Of a DNA stretch of 33,859 nt, positions 1 to 8,072 are shown piece after piece. Under the pieces are notes generated by a model. It was given only the letters and a program-made list of their open reading frames with translations, was not told the DNA's origin and searched no databases. The position numbers and the translations under genes are program-made. The DNA is from CAMYLY01 sp036397755 (GTDB taxonomy: Bacteria; Gemmatimonadota; Gemmatimonadetes; Gemmatimonadales; GWC2-71-9): positions 1 through 33,859 of the forward strand of contig DASWII010000045.1 of assembly GCA_036397755.1 (NCBI GenBank). The letters run 5' to 3'. How positions within the stretch are numbered: the first letter of the stretch is position 1; every line of letters starts with the position of its first letter.

Positions 1-726
1 ATTCCCGGCGCGATCCTCGGTGAGGCGCCTCCGCCTCACGGTGCAGCGATCCACTACGTACCCGGTGACGAGGCGACCACGGGATACTTGGCGGTTCCGG
101 ACGGCGCGGGGCCCTTTCCGGCCCTCATCCTGATTCACGAGTGGAACGGATTGGGTGACCGCGTGCGGCAGGTGGCCGATGCGTTCGCCGATCAAGGCTA
201 TGTGGCGCTGGCGGCCGACCTCTTTCAGGGACGCACGGGCAGCACCCCCGAGGAGAACATGGCGCTCACGCGTGAGGCCCGCGGCAATATGGAGGGCGTC
301 ATCGCGAATTTGAACGCCGCGCAGGCATTCCTCCGCGATCGATCCGACGTGTCGGGCAGAGTCGCCGTGATGGGGTGGTGCTTCGGTGGCGGAATCGCGC
401 TCAGCTATGGGTTGGGGGGAGAGCAGCACGATGCCACGGCGATCTTCTACGGCTCGTTGGTCGAGGATCCCGCCGAGCTCGCGCGACTGCGTCACCCCGT
501 CTACGGGACGTTCGCCGAGATGGATCAGGGCATTCCGCCTGACCAGGTGGAGCGGTTCGCGGCCGCGCTCGATTCCCTCGGCATCGACAATGACGTCCAC
601 GTCTACGATGCGGTGAACCACGGGTTCTGGTTGCGCGTCGATGAGGATCGCGCGGCGCGCGAGGCGCCGGCCACGGACGCGTGGGAGAGGCTGCTGGGGT
701 TCCTAAGTAGGACGGTAGGTCGGTAG
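1..726 (+). CDS. Dienelactone hydrolase family protein (5' end outside window)
   Basis: An alpha/beta-hydrolase of the dienelactone hydrolase family, which hydrolyses lactone or ester bonds in small molecules. The exact substrate cannot be read from the sequence. The frame is open from base 1, so the gene starts upstream; the TTG at 88 is internal, because the preceding residues (HYVPGDEATTGYLAVP) already match the first beta strands of the family. The nucleophile elbow GWCFGG (about 361-390) supplies the catalytic Cys. An Asp lies in FAEMDQGIPP and the catalytic His in VNHGFW near the C-terminus, which gives the Cys-Asp-His triad. No signal peptide can be judged because the N-terminus is missing. 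Three copies of an 8-bp tandem repeat run across the stop codon. Family assignment is firm; substrate is unknown. Confidence 0.9.
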   Translation: MPGAILGEAPPPHGAAIHYVPGDEATTGYLAVPDGAGPFPALILIHEWNGLGDRVRQVADAFADQGYVALAADLFQGRTGSTPEENMALTREARGNMEGVIANLNAAQAFLRDRSDVSGRVAVMGWCFGGGIALSYGLGGEQHDATAIFYGSLVEDPAELARLRHPVYGTFAEMDQGIPPDQVERFAAALDSLGIDNDVHVYDAVNHGFWLRVDEDRAAREAPATDAWERLLGFLSRTVGR

Positions 727-729
727 GAC
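706..729. repeat. Three tandem 8-bp units at the end of the hydrolase gene
   Basis: AGTAGGAC, GGTAGGTC and GGTAGGAC follow one another without spacing. The TAG stop at 724-726 lies in the third unit, so the repeat has been absorbed into the end of the coding frame. The same 13-mer GTAGGTCGGTAGG (715-727) recurs at 5738-5750 in the cold-shock leader. This looks like a short dispersed repeat; its function is unknown. Confidence 0.7.
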
Positions 730-1980
730 CTAGGGCGGGCCGGCGGGCAAGAGGTCCCGCTGTTGGTCAAGCACCATCACTCCCAGAACATGGCGCTCGG
801 CGGGCACCTCGTACGTCTCGCCATCGCTTACGTCGATCACCCTATCACCCCGCTCCGTGCGGACGAGCAGGTGCGTGTTCCCGATCCATTGGCACATACC
901 GGGGCGATTCGCGGTGACCACCGCGGCGGGTTGAACGATGGCCTCATCGAACACTTCGGTTTCTTCCGTGCCCCGCCGCACGACCACCTGACGGGTCGTG
1001 TACGGTTGCGCGCCGGCCCGTGCGTACACGCGATCGTGCGCGATCCGGGTGCCGTCGAGCGACCAGCACACGCCGAAATCGCTGGGAACGCCGAGGAGTT
1101 TCTCCTCGGCGACGAACACGTAGTCGTTCGCGGCGATGTCGTAGATGACGACGTGCGTCGTGTTGGCCCAGCGGCGTGACACGACTTCATACGCGATGCG
1201 CCGTCCGTCCGGTGACAGTACCGCGTGACGCGGCTGGCTCTGATAGTCGGCGATCACACGCGCGGCGCTGCCATCCCCGTTCGCGATCCACAGTTCCGGA
1301 ATGACGTCCGCTCGTCCGGTGTTCTGGAACGTGACCGACCGGTCGACATACCACGACGCCCGGCCCGCGTTCACGGAGTAGGTGATCTCTCGTTTGCCGG
1401 CACGCTGAAGCGTCGAGATGGTCGCGCAGTCCGACGCACTGACGGTGTAGTGGTTTGCACCGCCGTGCACGATCGCTCGGGTCGCGGACTGCCACGCCAT
1501 CATCTGGTTCGACGCGCGGCACCCCATGGTGCGCAGGTCGCCCGGCGGGTCGAGCACGAGAATGCCGCCGCTTGCGTCGCCGCGAAAACCGACGCCGAGC
1601 CGCGAGCCGTCGGTGGACCATGCCGCGGTATACCGTTCGCCGATCACGCCATCACGAATCGTGCGTACGGCACCGTCTTCCAGGTTCACCATCACAGCAC
1701 GCGTGGCGTTCGGTCCCGCAAACGCGACGACGACTCGATTCCCCGATGGGGTCGCTTGGGCCATCAGGATCTCGGTTACTCCGTCCGCGATCACCCGGTC
1801 CCGCCCTGCCCGCGTATCGAGATATCGGAGCTTCCCCCGTTCGGCGTAGACCAGCGCGTAGTTGTCACCGGGGAGAGGTGCGGGCTCGGAAACCGGTTCG
1901 GGAACCGGTGCGCTCGCGGGGGCGCAGGCGGCGAGGAGCAGAAAGGCCAAGTAGCGGGTCTGACGGAGCGTCAGTGACAT
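730..1980 (-). CDS. TolB/WD40-like beta-propeller lipoprotein
   Basis: A protein of about 416 residues. The frame is open 47 codons further upstream, but the ATG at 1980 is chosen because it puts a lipoprotein signal directly at the N-terminus: MSLTLRQTRY, a hydrophobic stretch, then LLLAAC with the lipid-acceptor Cys at residue 19. A Pro/Ala/Glu-rich linker follows. The rest is a repeating beta-rich pattern of TolB-like propeller blades, for example WSTDGSRLGVGF, LSPDGRRIAYEV and WSLDGTRIAHDR. Such proteins usually sit in the periplasm or under the outer membrane and act as binding or scaffold modules; no catalytic motif is visible. It is divergent from the Asp-box gene at 2194. No partner or ligand can be named. 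Confidence 0.8.
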   Translation of the reverse strand: MSLTLRQTRYLAFLLLAACAPASAPVPEPVSEPAPLPGDNYALVYAERGKLRYLDTRAGRDRVIADGVTEILMAQATPSGNRVVVAFAGPNATRAVMVNLEDGAVRTIRDGVIGERYTAAWSTDGSRLGVGFRGDASGGILVLDPPGDLRTMGCRASNQMMAWQSATRAIVHGGANHYTVSASDCATISTLQRAGKREITYSVNAGRASWYVDRSVTFQNTGRADVIPELWIANGDGSAARVIADYQSQPRHAVLSPDGRRIAYEVVSRRWANTTHVVIYDIAANDYVFVAEEKLLGVPSDFGVCWSLDGTRIAHDRVYARAGAQPYTTRQVVVRRGTEETEVFDEAIVQPAAVVTANRPGMCQWIGNTHLLVRTERGDRVIDVSDGETYEVPAERHVLGVMVLDQQRDLLPAGPP

Positions 1981-2193
1981 CAGGTCTCGCGGGGTCGGGG
2001 AGTGTGTGCGGCGTGCAACGTACAAACGGGGGTGGGATGTGAGAAGGGAGGGAGAGGATGGGGCGCGGTTCGCGACGGGGAAGTGAGCGGAGCTCTCGCG
2101 TCTCGGCGCGCACGCCTGCATGTTTCGCCGGAACAGACCACAGACCCTCGGTCCTGACCTTGATCAACCAGAACCCGACACCCAAGGCCCATC

Positions 2194-5100
2194 ATGTACC
2201 GCACCGCGACGTTGTTGATCACCCTCCTGCCACTTGCTTCGCTGCACGCCCAACAGGTCGAATCGTCCAGGTTCGACGCGATGCAATACCGCTACATCGG
2301 CCCGGAAGGCAATCGCGTCACCACCGTCGCGGGCATACCAGGCGACCCGCGCACGTACTACGCCGGAGCGGCGTCTGGCGGGATATGGAAAACCACAGAC
2401 GGAGGCACGTACTGGGAGCCGATCTTCGACGAGCAGGTCGTGCAGTCGATCGGGTGGATCACGGTGGCACCTTCCGACCCCAACGTGATATGGGTCGGGA
2501 CGGGCGAATCCAACATTCGGAGCCACATCTCGCTCGGCATGGGCGTGTACCGTTCGACCGACGCCGGCAAGCACTGGACGCTCCTCGGCCTGGAGCATAC
2601 CGGTCGTGTGAGTCGCATCGCGGTCGATCCGCGTGATCCCGACGTGGCGTTCGTCGCGGCGATGGGACACAGCTACGGCCCGCAGCCCGAGCGGGGCATC
2701 TTTCGCACGCGCGACGGCGGTCGGACATGGGAGCACGTGCTGTTCGTGGACGAGAACACCGGAGCCTCGGACCTCGTGATGGATCCGAACAACCCACGCA
2801 TCCTGTTCGCGGGCATGTGGCAGCTCGAGATCCACACGTGGGGCAGGGAAAGCGGTGGCCCGGGCAGCGGCATCTACATGTCACGCGACGGCGGGGACAC
2901 GTGGACCAAACTGGAAGGCACTGGACTCCCGACGAAGCCAGTGGGGAAGATCGCGCTTGCCATCGCACCCACCAACTCCGACCGTATCTATGCGCTCATC
3001 GAGACGGGCGACGGGGTGCCGTGGCACGGGCGGGAGACCGAGAGTGGCGAGCTGTGGCGATCGGATGACGGTGGCGAACACTGGCTGCTTGTGAGCCACG
3101 ATCGCAATCTCGCGGGCCGGACCCACTATTACAGCCGCGTCGAAGTGTCGCCCGTGGACGACATGGAGGCGTACTTCCTCTCGGCGAGCTTCGCGACGAC
3201 GCTGAACGGCGGCGCGGACGCCGTGGTGTCCGAGGGGCGATCAGCGCCGTGGGGCGATAACCACGACATCTGGATCGATCCGATGAACGCGGATCGCTTA
3301 GCCCTCGCGAATGACGGCGGCCTGGATATCTCGCTAAACCGTGGCGTTACCTGGCGAAGGGTGGAGTTGCCGATCGCGCAGATGTACCACGTGACGGTGG
3401 ACAACCGGATCCCGTACTACGTGTACGGCAACCGGCAGGACGGACAGTCGGCCCGGGGGCCGTCCCGAACATTCTACGACGGCTTCCTGGGCTCCGTGGG
3501 CAACATTCCTCGTGGCGCATGGCACGACGTCGGCGGAGGCGAGAGTGGGTTCGCGACGCCGGATCCCGAGGATCCGAACATCGTTTGGTCCAGTGCGTCG
3601 GGTTCCGGGGCGATCGGCGGGATCGTGACCCGCATGGACCTCGAGTCGCAGCAGGTGCACAACGTCGAGGTGTGGCCCAAGAGCACCATCGGATGGCCAG
3701 CGGGGGAGCTGGAATACCGCTTCGTGTGGGATCCACCGCTCACGATCTCGCCGCACGACCACGACAGGGTGTACACCGGTAGCCAGTACGTGCATGTCAC
3801 CACCAACGGTGGCCGCAGTTGGCAGGTGATCAGCCCGGACCTGACACGCAACGACACGACCAGGATGGGACTCTCGGGCGGCCTCACCCCGGACAACATC
3901 GGCGTCGAGTACGCCGGAGTGGTGTTCGCAATCGAGGAGTCGCCGGTCACACCGGGGCTCATCTGGGTCGGCACCAATGACGGCAAGGTGCACGTCACGC
4001 GCGACGCCGGCACAACCTGGACGGACGTGACGAGAAACCTCCCGGGCCTTCCGATTTGGGGATCGATCCGGAACATCGAAGCGTCACGATACGACGCTGG
4101 CACCGCCTATCTCGCTGTGGATGGGCATCAGGCCAACAACCGTGATCCGTGGCTGTACCGCACGCGGGACTATGGGCGCTCGTGGGATCTCATCGTGAAT
4201 GGCATCCCGAAGAGTCCCTTGAGCTACACGCACGCCATCGCCGAGGACCCGGTACGCCGGGGACTGCTTTACGCCGGGACGGAGAATGGGTTGTACGTGT
4301 CGTTCACCGGCGGCGATGGGTGGCAGCCCCTGCAGTCGAATCTGCCCCACGCGCCGGTGTACTGGCTGGTGGTGCAGGAACACTTCAACGACCTCGTGGT
4401 GGGCACGTATGGACGGGGATTCTGGATCCTCGACGACATTACGCCGCTCCAGCAGCTCACGCCCGAGGTGGCGGCGGGTTCGCGGGCGCACCTCTTCACG
4501 CCGCGACCCGTATACCGATTCCGAGCGACCGTTCCGCCGTACGCGTCCTTCCAGGATCCGACCGCAGGACGGAATCCGCCTGACGGTGCTTCGATCAACT
4601 ACTACCTGCCTTCCGAGTCGGGAGACAGCGTGACGATCACCATCGTGGATAGGGAAGGCGCCACCGTGCGGTCCATGAAGGGTGGGGCGTCGGCCGGAAT
4701 GAATCGGGTGTGGTGGGATCTGCGGGAGGCCGAGTCGCTGGAGCCCCGACTCCGCACCTCACCGCTGCACGCCCCCTGGGTGGAGGTTGGGGATTCGGGC
4801 TGGCGGCCGGCTCCCGGGCTCGGGACCATGTCACTGCTGGTGCCGCCTGGTTGGTACACCGTGAAGCTCGAGGTGGACGGCCAAGAGCTAGAGCAGTCCA
4901 TCGAGGTGCGCAAGGATCCGAACTCCCGCGGTTCTGAGTCTGAAATCGCGGAGCAATACCGTCTCGCGACGGAGTTGCGGGACGACCTCGACCGGGCCGT
5001 GACGGTCATCAATGGCGCGGAATCGATCCGCGGGCAGTTGCGGGCCTTGCGGCGAACGCATGACGGGGAGGGCGCGCGTGACGCCTGGGAGGCCGCCCTT

Positions 5101-5400
5101 GCGTTGGAAGAGCAGTTCACGGCAGCGGAGGCCAAGCTGTATCAGCTGCGGCTGACCGGGCACGGACAGGATGGCGTGCGCTGGCCGACGAGGATCGCTC
5201 AGCAGGTCGCGTATCTTACACGAAGCGTCGAGAGTTCGGACTTTGCCCCGACCTCGCAGCACCAGGCCGTGCACGCGGAGTTGCACGGCGAGGTGTTGGC
5301 GGTGCAGGAGGAGTACGAAGGGCTCATCCGGAACGAGTTGGCCACGTTCAATGCCATGCTGGCGAGCCGCGGCCTGCAGGGGGTTGTACCGCGGAATTAG
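2194..5400 (+). CDS. Secreted Asp-box (VPS10/sortilin-like, BNR repeat) protein
   Basis: A protein of 1068 residues with a Sec signal peptide (MYRTATLLITLLPLASLHA, then QQ). At least eight Asp-box motifs of the type S/T-x-D-x-G-x-T-W are spread over the first two thirds: TTDGGTYW, STDAGKHW, TRDGGRTW, SRDGGDTW, SDDGGEHW, TNGGRSW, TRDAGTTW and TRDYGRSW. These mark blades of sortilin-like beta-propellers (WD40/YVTN/BNR-like, 'glycosyl hydrolase' in many annotations). After about residue 760 comes a beta-sandwich-like stretch and a C-terminal helical region rich in Glu/Arg. The family is common in soil Gemmatimonadota, Acidobacteriota and Bacteroidota. Its reaction is not established, and the name 'glycosyl hydrolase' is not supported by catalytic residues I can see. 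The start ATG has only a weak AAGG upstream. Likely periplasmic or exported. Confidence 0.88.
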   Translation: MYRTATLLITLLPLASLHAQQVESSRFDAMQYRYIGPEGNRVTTVAGIPGDPRTYYAGAASGGIWKTTDGGTYWEPIFDEQVVQSIGWITVAPSDPNVIWVGTGESNIRSHISLGMGVYRSTDAGKHWTLLGLEHTGRVSRIAVDPRDPDVAFVAAMGHSYGPQPERGIFRTRDGGRTWEHVLFVDENTGASDLVMDPNNPRILFAGMWQLEIHTWGRESGGPGSGIYMSRDGGDTWTKLEGTGLPTKPVGKIALAIAPTNSDRIYALIETGDGVPWHGRETESGELWRSDDGGEHWLLVSHDRNLAGRTHYYSRVEVSPVDDMEAYFLSASFATTLNGGADAVVSEGRSAPWGDNHDIWIDPMNADRLALANDGGLDISLNRGVTWRRVELPIAQMYHVTVDNRIPYYVYGNRQDGQSARGPSRTFYDGFLGSVGNIPRGAWHDVGGGESGFATPDPEDPNIVWSSASGSGAIGGIVTRMDLESQQVHNVEVWPKSTIGWPAGELEYRFVWDPPLTISPHDHDRVYTGSQYVHVTTNGGRSWQVISPDLTRNDTTRMGLSGGLTPDNIGVEYAGVVFAIEESPVTPGLIWVGTNDGKVHVTRDAGTTWTDVTRNLPGLPIWGSIRNIEASRYDAGTAYLAVDGHQANNRDPWLYRTRDYGRSWDLIVNGIPKSPLSYTHAIAEDPVRRGLLYAGTENGLYVSFTGGDGWQPLQSNLPHAPVYWLVVQEHFNDLVVGTYGRGFWILDDITPLQQLTPEVAAGSRAHLFTPRPVYRFRATVPPYASFQDPTAGRNPPDGASINYYLPSESGDSVTITIVDREGATVRSMKGGASAGMNRVWWDLREAESLEPRLRTSPLHAPWVEVGDSGWRPAPGLGTMSLLVPPGWYTVKLEVDGQELEQSIEVRKDPNSRGSESEIAEQYRLATELRDDLDRAVTVINGAESIRGQLRALRRTHDGEGARDAWEAALALEEQFTAAEAKLYQLRLTGHGQDGVRWPTRIAQQVAYLTRSVESSDFAPTSQHQAVHAELHGEVLAVQEEYEGLIRNELATFNAMLASRGLQGVVPRN

Positions 5401-5641
5401 TCGTGTCACCGGAATTCGTAGCTGGATCGCGCGTCCCGGTGGGTCCCGCTGCGAACGCAAAAGGGAGCCGCCGGGCCTCGCCTTCTGCCAGGAACTTGTG
5501 GGACACGACACCAGCTTCGAGGAGGCCCCACGTCACTCCCGAGGGCGGGAACGGGCTTGCCCCTTTCCTTGACACGCGATGGCGTGTAGAATAGGGCAAC
5601 GGCCGGCCCGTGGGCTGGTCTCGGTAGCGAAGTCTGCACGG

Positions 5642-5682
5642 GGGAAGCCAGGCAGCACGCTCTGGTTTCCCTGTTTTCTTGC
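5642..5682 (+). terminator. Hairpin plus T-rich tail in the cold-shock leader (attenuator or sRNA end)
   Basis: GGGAAGCCAG (5642-5651) pairs with CTGGTTTCCC (5662-5671): a 10-bp stem with one G-U pair and a 10-nt loop. TGTTTTCTTGC follows directly. This has the form of an intrinsic terminator, yet it lies between the presumed promoter and the cold-shock start at 5803. It could end a short RNA or work as an attenuator. Confidence 0.5.
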
Positions 5683-5736
5683 ATGAGCGCCGCATGGTGC
5701 GGCCACCCGGCGCGGGGGAATGTCCGCGTAGCGTGA

Positions 5737-5752
5737 TGTAGGTCGGTAGGTA
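5737..5752. repeat. Second site of the GGTAGGTC octamer repeat
   Basis: TGTAGGTC and GGTAGGTA stand in tandem. Together they contain the same 13-mer, GTAGGTCGGTAGG, found at 715-727. The site lies in the presumed leader of the cold-shock gene, 50 bases before its start codon. Confidence 0.55.
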
Positions 5753-5802
5753 CGGTTTTTCCGGACTCCGACGGACATCAGCAACTTTCCAAGGAGTGCG
5801 GA

Positions 5803-6015
5803 ATGAGCGTCACCGGCAAAGTGAAGTGGTTCAACGACCAGAAGGGCTTTGGCTTCATCACGCCCGACAATGGTGAGCGCGACTGCTTCGTCCATCACAC
5901 CGCTATTCAGGGCACGGGTTTCAAGTCCCTCCGTGAGGGTGAGGCCGTGCAGTTCGACATCGTGGACGGTCAGAAGGGTCCGGCCGCCGCTAACGTCGTG
6001 AAGCTCGGTGGGTGA
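5803..6015 (+). CDS. Cold-shock domain protein (CspA family)
   Basis: A protein of 70 residues, a single OB-fold cold-shock domain of the usual length. It binds single-stranded RNA or DNA and melts RNA structure, typically when growth temperature drops. The N-terminus GKVKWFNDQKGFGFITPD contains the RNP1 motif KGFGFI. RNP2 reads CFVHH where VFVHH is usual, so a Cys replaces the common Val/Ile at the nucleic-acid face. The start ATG has AAGGAG nine bases upstream. The long structured leader suggests post-transcriptional control. A perfect hairpin (6041-6077) separates it from the ribosomal protein gene downstream, so the two may be transcribed separately or with read-through. Several csp paralogues usually exist in one genome, so no specific symbol is given. 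Confidence 0.95.
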   Translation: MSVTGKVKWFNDQKGFGFITPDNGERDCFVHHTAIQGTGFKSLREGEAVQFDIVDGQKGPAAANVVKLGG

Positions 6016-6040
6016 CCTGACCTCGTCTTGAGGTCTCGCG

Positions 6041-6077
6041 AACGGGGCCGGCCCGACGCGTTCGGGTTGGCCCCGTT
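6041..6077 (+). terminator. Strong 16-bp hairpin after the cold-shock gene
   Basis: The arm 6041-6056 (AACGGGGCCGGCCCGA) pairs with 6062-6077 over all 16 positions, two of them G-U, around the loop CGCGT. The following bases are TGCG, so there is no real U-tract. It could be a factor-assisted terminator or protect the 3' end of the cold-shock mRNA. Confidence 0.65.
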
Positions 6078-6111
6078 TGCGTGATGACCGATCACGCAGC
6101 AGGGAGAACGC

Positions 6112-6294
6112 ATGGCAGAAGTCATTCTAGGTGAAGGCGATCACGTCGAGTGGGCGATCAAGACGTTTCGCCGCAAGGTACAGAAGGCCGGGATCCTAAA
6201 GGACCTGCGGGCGAAGCGGTTTTACGTGAAGCCCAGTCTGGCCCGCCGCCGCAAGGCGGAGCAGGCGAAGCGGCGCAGGCGTCGGCAGCGGTAG
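6112..6294 (+). CDS. rpsU: 30S ribosomal protein bS21
   Basis: A protein of 60 residues. bS21 sits on the 30S platform near the anti-Shine-Dalgarno end of 16S rRNA and helps translation initiation. The family pattern is clear: an acidic N-terminus with VEWAIKTFRRKVQKAGIL, then KDLRAKRFYVKPS, then a very basic tail (RRRKAEQAKRRRRRQR). GGGAGAA lies in front of the ATG. It follows the cold-shock gene by 96 bases, a pairing that makes sense because both act on translation. The TAG stop lies inside one arm of a perfect inverted repeat shared with the convergent radical SAM gene. Confidence 0.95.
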   Translation: MAEVILGEGDHVEWAIKTFRRKVQKAGILKDLRAKRFYVKPSLARRRKAEQAKRRRRRQR

Positions 6295-6313
6295 GTCGCG
6301 AGTCGCGACCTAC
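6291..6313. terminator. Perfect inverted repeat holding the stop codons of two convergent genes
   Basis: GTAGGTCGCG (6291-6300) and CGCGACCTAC (6304-6313) form a perfect 10-bp stem around AGT. The rpsU stop (TAG 6292-6294) is in the left arm, and the stop of the radical SAM gene on the minus strand (6310-6312) is in the right arm. It is a likely bidirectional 3'-end structure. There is no T-run on either side. Confidence 0.6.
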
Positions 6314-7893
6314 GCTTGAGACGCCAGCGCCGCTCGCGGTCCAAGCTCCAACGCCGTCAGAGCCGGGACCCCCTCCGACTTGAGGTAGGCGTTCTGATCG
6401 TGATGCAGCGCCCCGTTTGGTAGCCAATCCCACAACGAACCAAGATCCCGCTTCACCCGCTCCTCGAAAAAGGCTGGCAAGTCCGTAGTTTCGCCATGAA
6501 AGTAGCGTCGCATCGAGAGGTCTTCTTGCAGACGCTGGCGGATCTCCCGATAGTAGCGAAGCCGACCGAAACCCTCCGACGAAACGGCGCGCACCACGTT
6601 CATCCAACGAGGGATCGTATCGCCCATCGCGCGGAAGCGCCGGGTGATGGCGTTCCACGAGAACGTGTGTCGGGTCAGGTCGATGACGTGATCGTAGAAC
6701 TCGGTCCACCCGTAATTGGCCGGCGTCACGTTCATCGCGTGGTTGTTGTTGAGGAAATGGAACGGGAACGGCAGCACCCTGTCCGACCGCTGATACTGGA
6801 GATTCAGCGGAGCGGCCCGCCCGAAGGCGGAAAGGAGCGAATAGCCCGGGAACGCGCCGGGCGTCATGTCCACGAACCGCTTCGTGAGTTCGAACGGCTC
6901 CGCCCCAGCATCGCTGTCTAGGCCGAGCACGAAGTTCGTCTGAATGTAGGGGATGTACTCCTGGATCAGGCGGATGTGATCGGAAACCTGCTGGACCTTC
7001 TCGATTCCCTGACGGGCGCCGGTCTTCGACTTATTCCCCAGGTCGTACCACGATTCGACACCCGGCAGGATTGCCTTGAACCCGTTACGCTTCAGGCGCT
7101 GGAGGCGGTCTTCCTTCAGGAGCGACAGGCTGCTCTCCGCGATGAAGTCGATCGCCCCCTGCGGCACGGCGTCTTCGATGGCATCCATGTAGTCGTCGAA
7201 CCGCACGCCGAAGTTCGGGTCGTGCCATCCAATCCGCGGCCGGGAGAACTTCTTCTGCAGGAACCGGAGGTCATTCCGCATCACGTCGAAGTCCATCGGC
7301 TGATAGGGAATCTCCGAGTCGATGCAGAAGCTGCAGGTGTAGGGACACCCCAGGCTGCCAAGCATCGGAACGATCTTGATGAGTGGCGCCTTGCGGAGTG
7401 TGAGCTCGACGAATTTCCAGCGCTCCTCCACGCCGGGTAGATCCTGAGGCTGCCCCGCCGCCGACAGGTGCCGCCCCATGGGCCTGTGGCGGTCTCCGTC
7501 CGCGAGAATGTCACGGATGACTGCCTGGCTTCCGAACCCGACGACATAATCGAAATACAGCCGGGCGTCCTCGGGATAACACCGCGCGTGCGGTCCCCCG
7601 AGCACGGTCACCGCACCGCGGCTTCGACACATCGCACTGATGGCGTAGGAGAGCTGGGCTGCCTGCGTGAAGGCACTGATGAACACGATGTCGAGATTGG
7701 CCGGCAACTCGTTGACCAACTCTTCTCGGCCTGTATAGCACAGGTACTTGACGTCATGCCCGTCTTGTTCGCACCACGTAGCGACGACCTGCGGCATGAT
7801 GCTCGCCAGGTTGGCATGCATCACCCATCCGTAGAGTGAACGGTTTGGACCTTTGGTGACGAGATCGATGACGCCGACACGAAGTGGGCGCAG
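6310..7893 (-). CDS. B12-binding domain radical SAM protein
   Basis: About 527 residues. The N-terminal part (about 5-140) has the Rossmann-like pattern of cobalamin-binding domains (RVGVIDLV, IVFISAFTQ, VTVLGGPHARCYP), but I do not see the classical DxHxxG histidine motif. The radical SAM core carries CPYTCSFC at about residues 183-190, the CxxxCxxC that holds the 4Fe-4S cluster used to cleave S-adenosylmethionine. The product made is unknown. The start is unusual: homology begins at RVGVIDLV, no ATG/GTG/TTG lies close to it, and a CTG at 7893 has GAGGAG six bases upstream and an AT-rich GATAAT box at 7919-7924. More conventional starts (GTG 7995, or 8088) would add 34 or 65 unconserved-looking residues and run into the divergent heme A synthase control region. 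Confidence 0.88.
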   Translation of the reverse strand: MRPLRVGVIDLVTKGPNRSLYGWVMHANLASIMPQVVATWCEQDGHDVKYLCYTGREELVNELPANLDIVFISAFTQAAQLSYAISAMCRSRGAVTVLGGPHARCYPEDARLYFDYVVGFGSQAVIRDILADGDRHRPMGRHLSAAGQPQDLPGVEERWKFVELTLRKAPLIKIVPMLGSLGCPYTCSFCIDSEIPYQPMDFDVMRNDLRFLQKKFSRPRIGWHDPNFGVRFDDYMDAIEDAVPQGAIDFIAESSLSLLKEDRLQRLKRNGFKAILPGVESWYDLGNKSKTGARQGIEKVQQVSDHIRLIQEYIPYIQTNFVLGLDSDAGAEPFELTKRFVDMTPGAFPGYSLLSAFGRAAPLNLQYQRSDRVLPFPFHFLNNNHAMNVTPANYGWTEFYDHVIDLTRHTFSWNAITRRFRAMGDTIPRWMNVVRAVSSEGFGRLRYYREIRQRLQEDLSMRRYFHGETTDLPAFFEERVKRDLGSLWDWLPNGALHHDQNAYLKSEGVPALTALELGPRAALASQA

Positions 7894-8072
7894 GGTGGGC
7901 TCCTCAGCGGGAGGGTTAATTATCGAAGCTGGACCCCGGCCCCGAATTCCGCAAGGGCGAGGTTTGGGCTCGGGATTGAGGAGACCGGGGCGCACTCGTT
8001 CAGAACGGACGTGGAACCGAGCGGTTGGTGGGATTGCCTCGTCCCCGCTTCCTGACGTTTTTCCGTGCACCG

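Larger units (their letters stand above)
5401..5802. other. Gene-free stretch: candidate leader of the cold-shock gene
   Basis: There is no convincing coding frame here. The first 150 bases show nothing I recognise. From about 5569 there are promoter-like hexamers (TTGACA 5569-5574, TAGAAT 5587-5592), but they are only 12 bp apart instead of about 17, so they may not belong together. A strong hairpin with a T-rich tail follows at 5642-5682, then two octamer repeats at 5737-5752, and finally the AAGGAG ribosome site of the cold-shock gene. If transcription starts near 5600 the leader is about 200 nt, like the long thermosensing leaders of cspA-type genes. That is inference. Confidence 0.5.

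Noticed and set aside
5569..5592. TTGACA and TAGAAT as a sigma70 promoter
   Set aside because: Only 12 bp separate them, too short for a standard promoter; kept only as a hint within the leader, not as a separate feature.
5596..5682. Resemblance of GGAAGCCAGGCAGCA to the signal recognition particle RNA loop
   Set aside because: The conserved paired asymmetric loop (GGAAG...AGCAG with the opposite CAGG/AGGTC strand) cannot be formed; the hairpin is explained better as a terminator-like stem.
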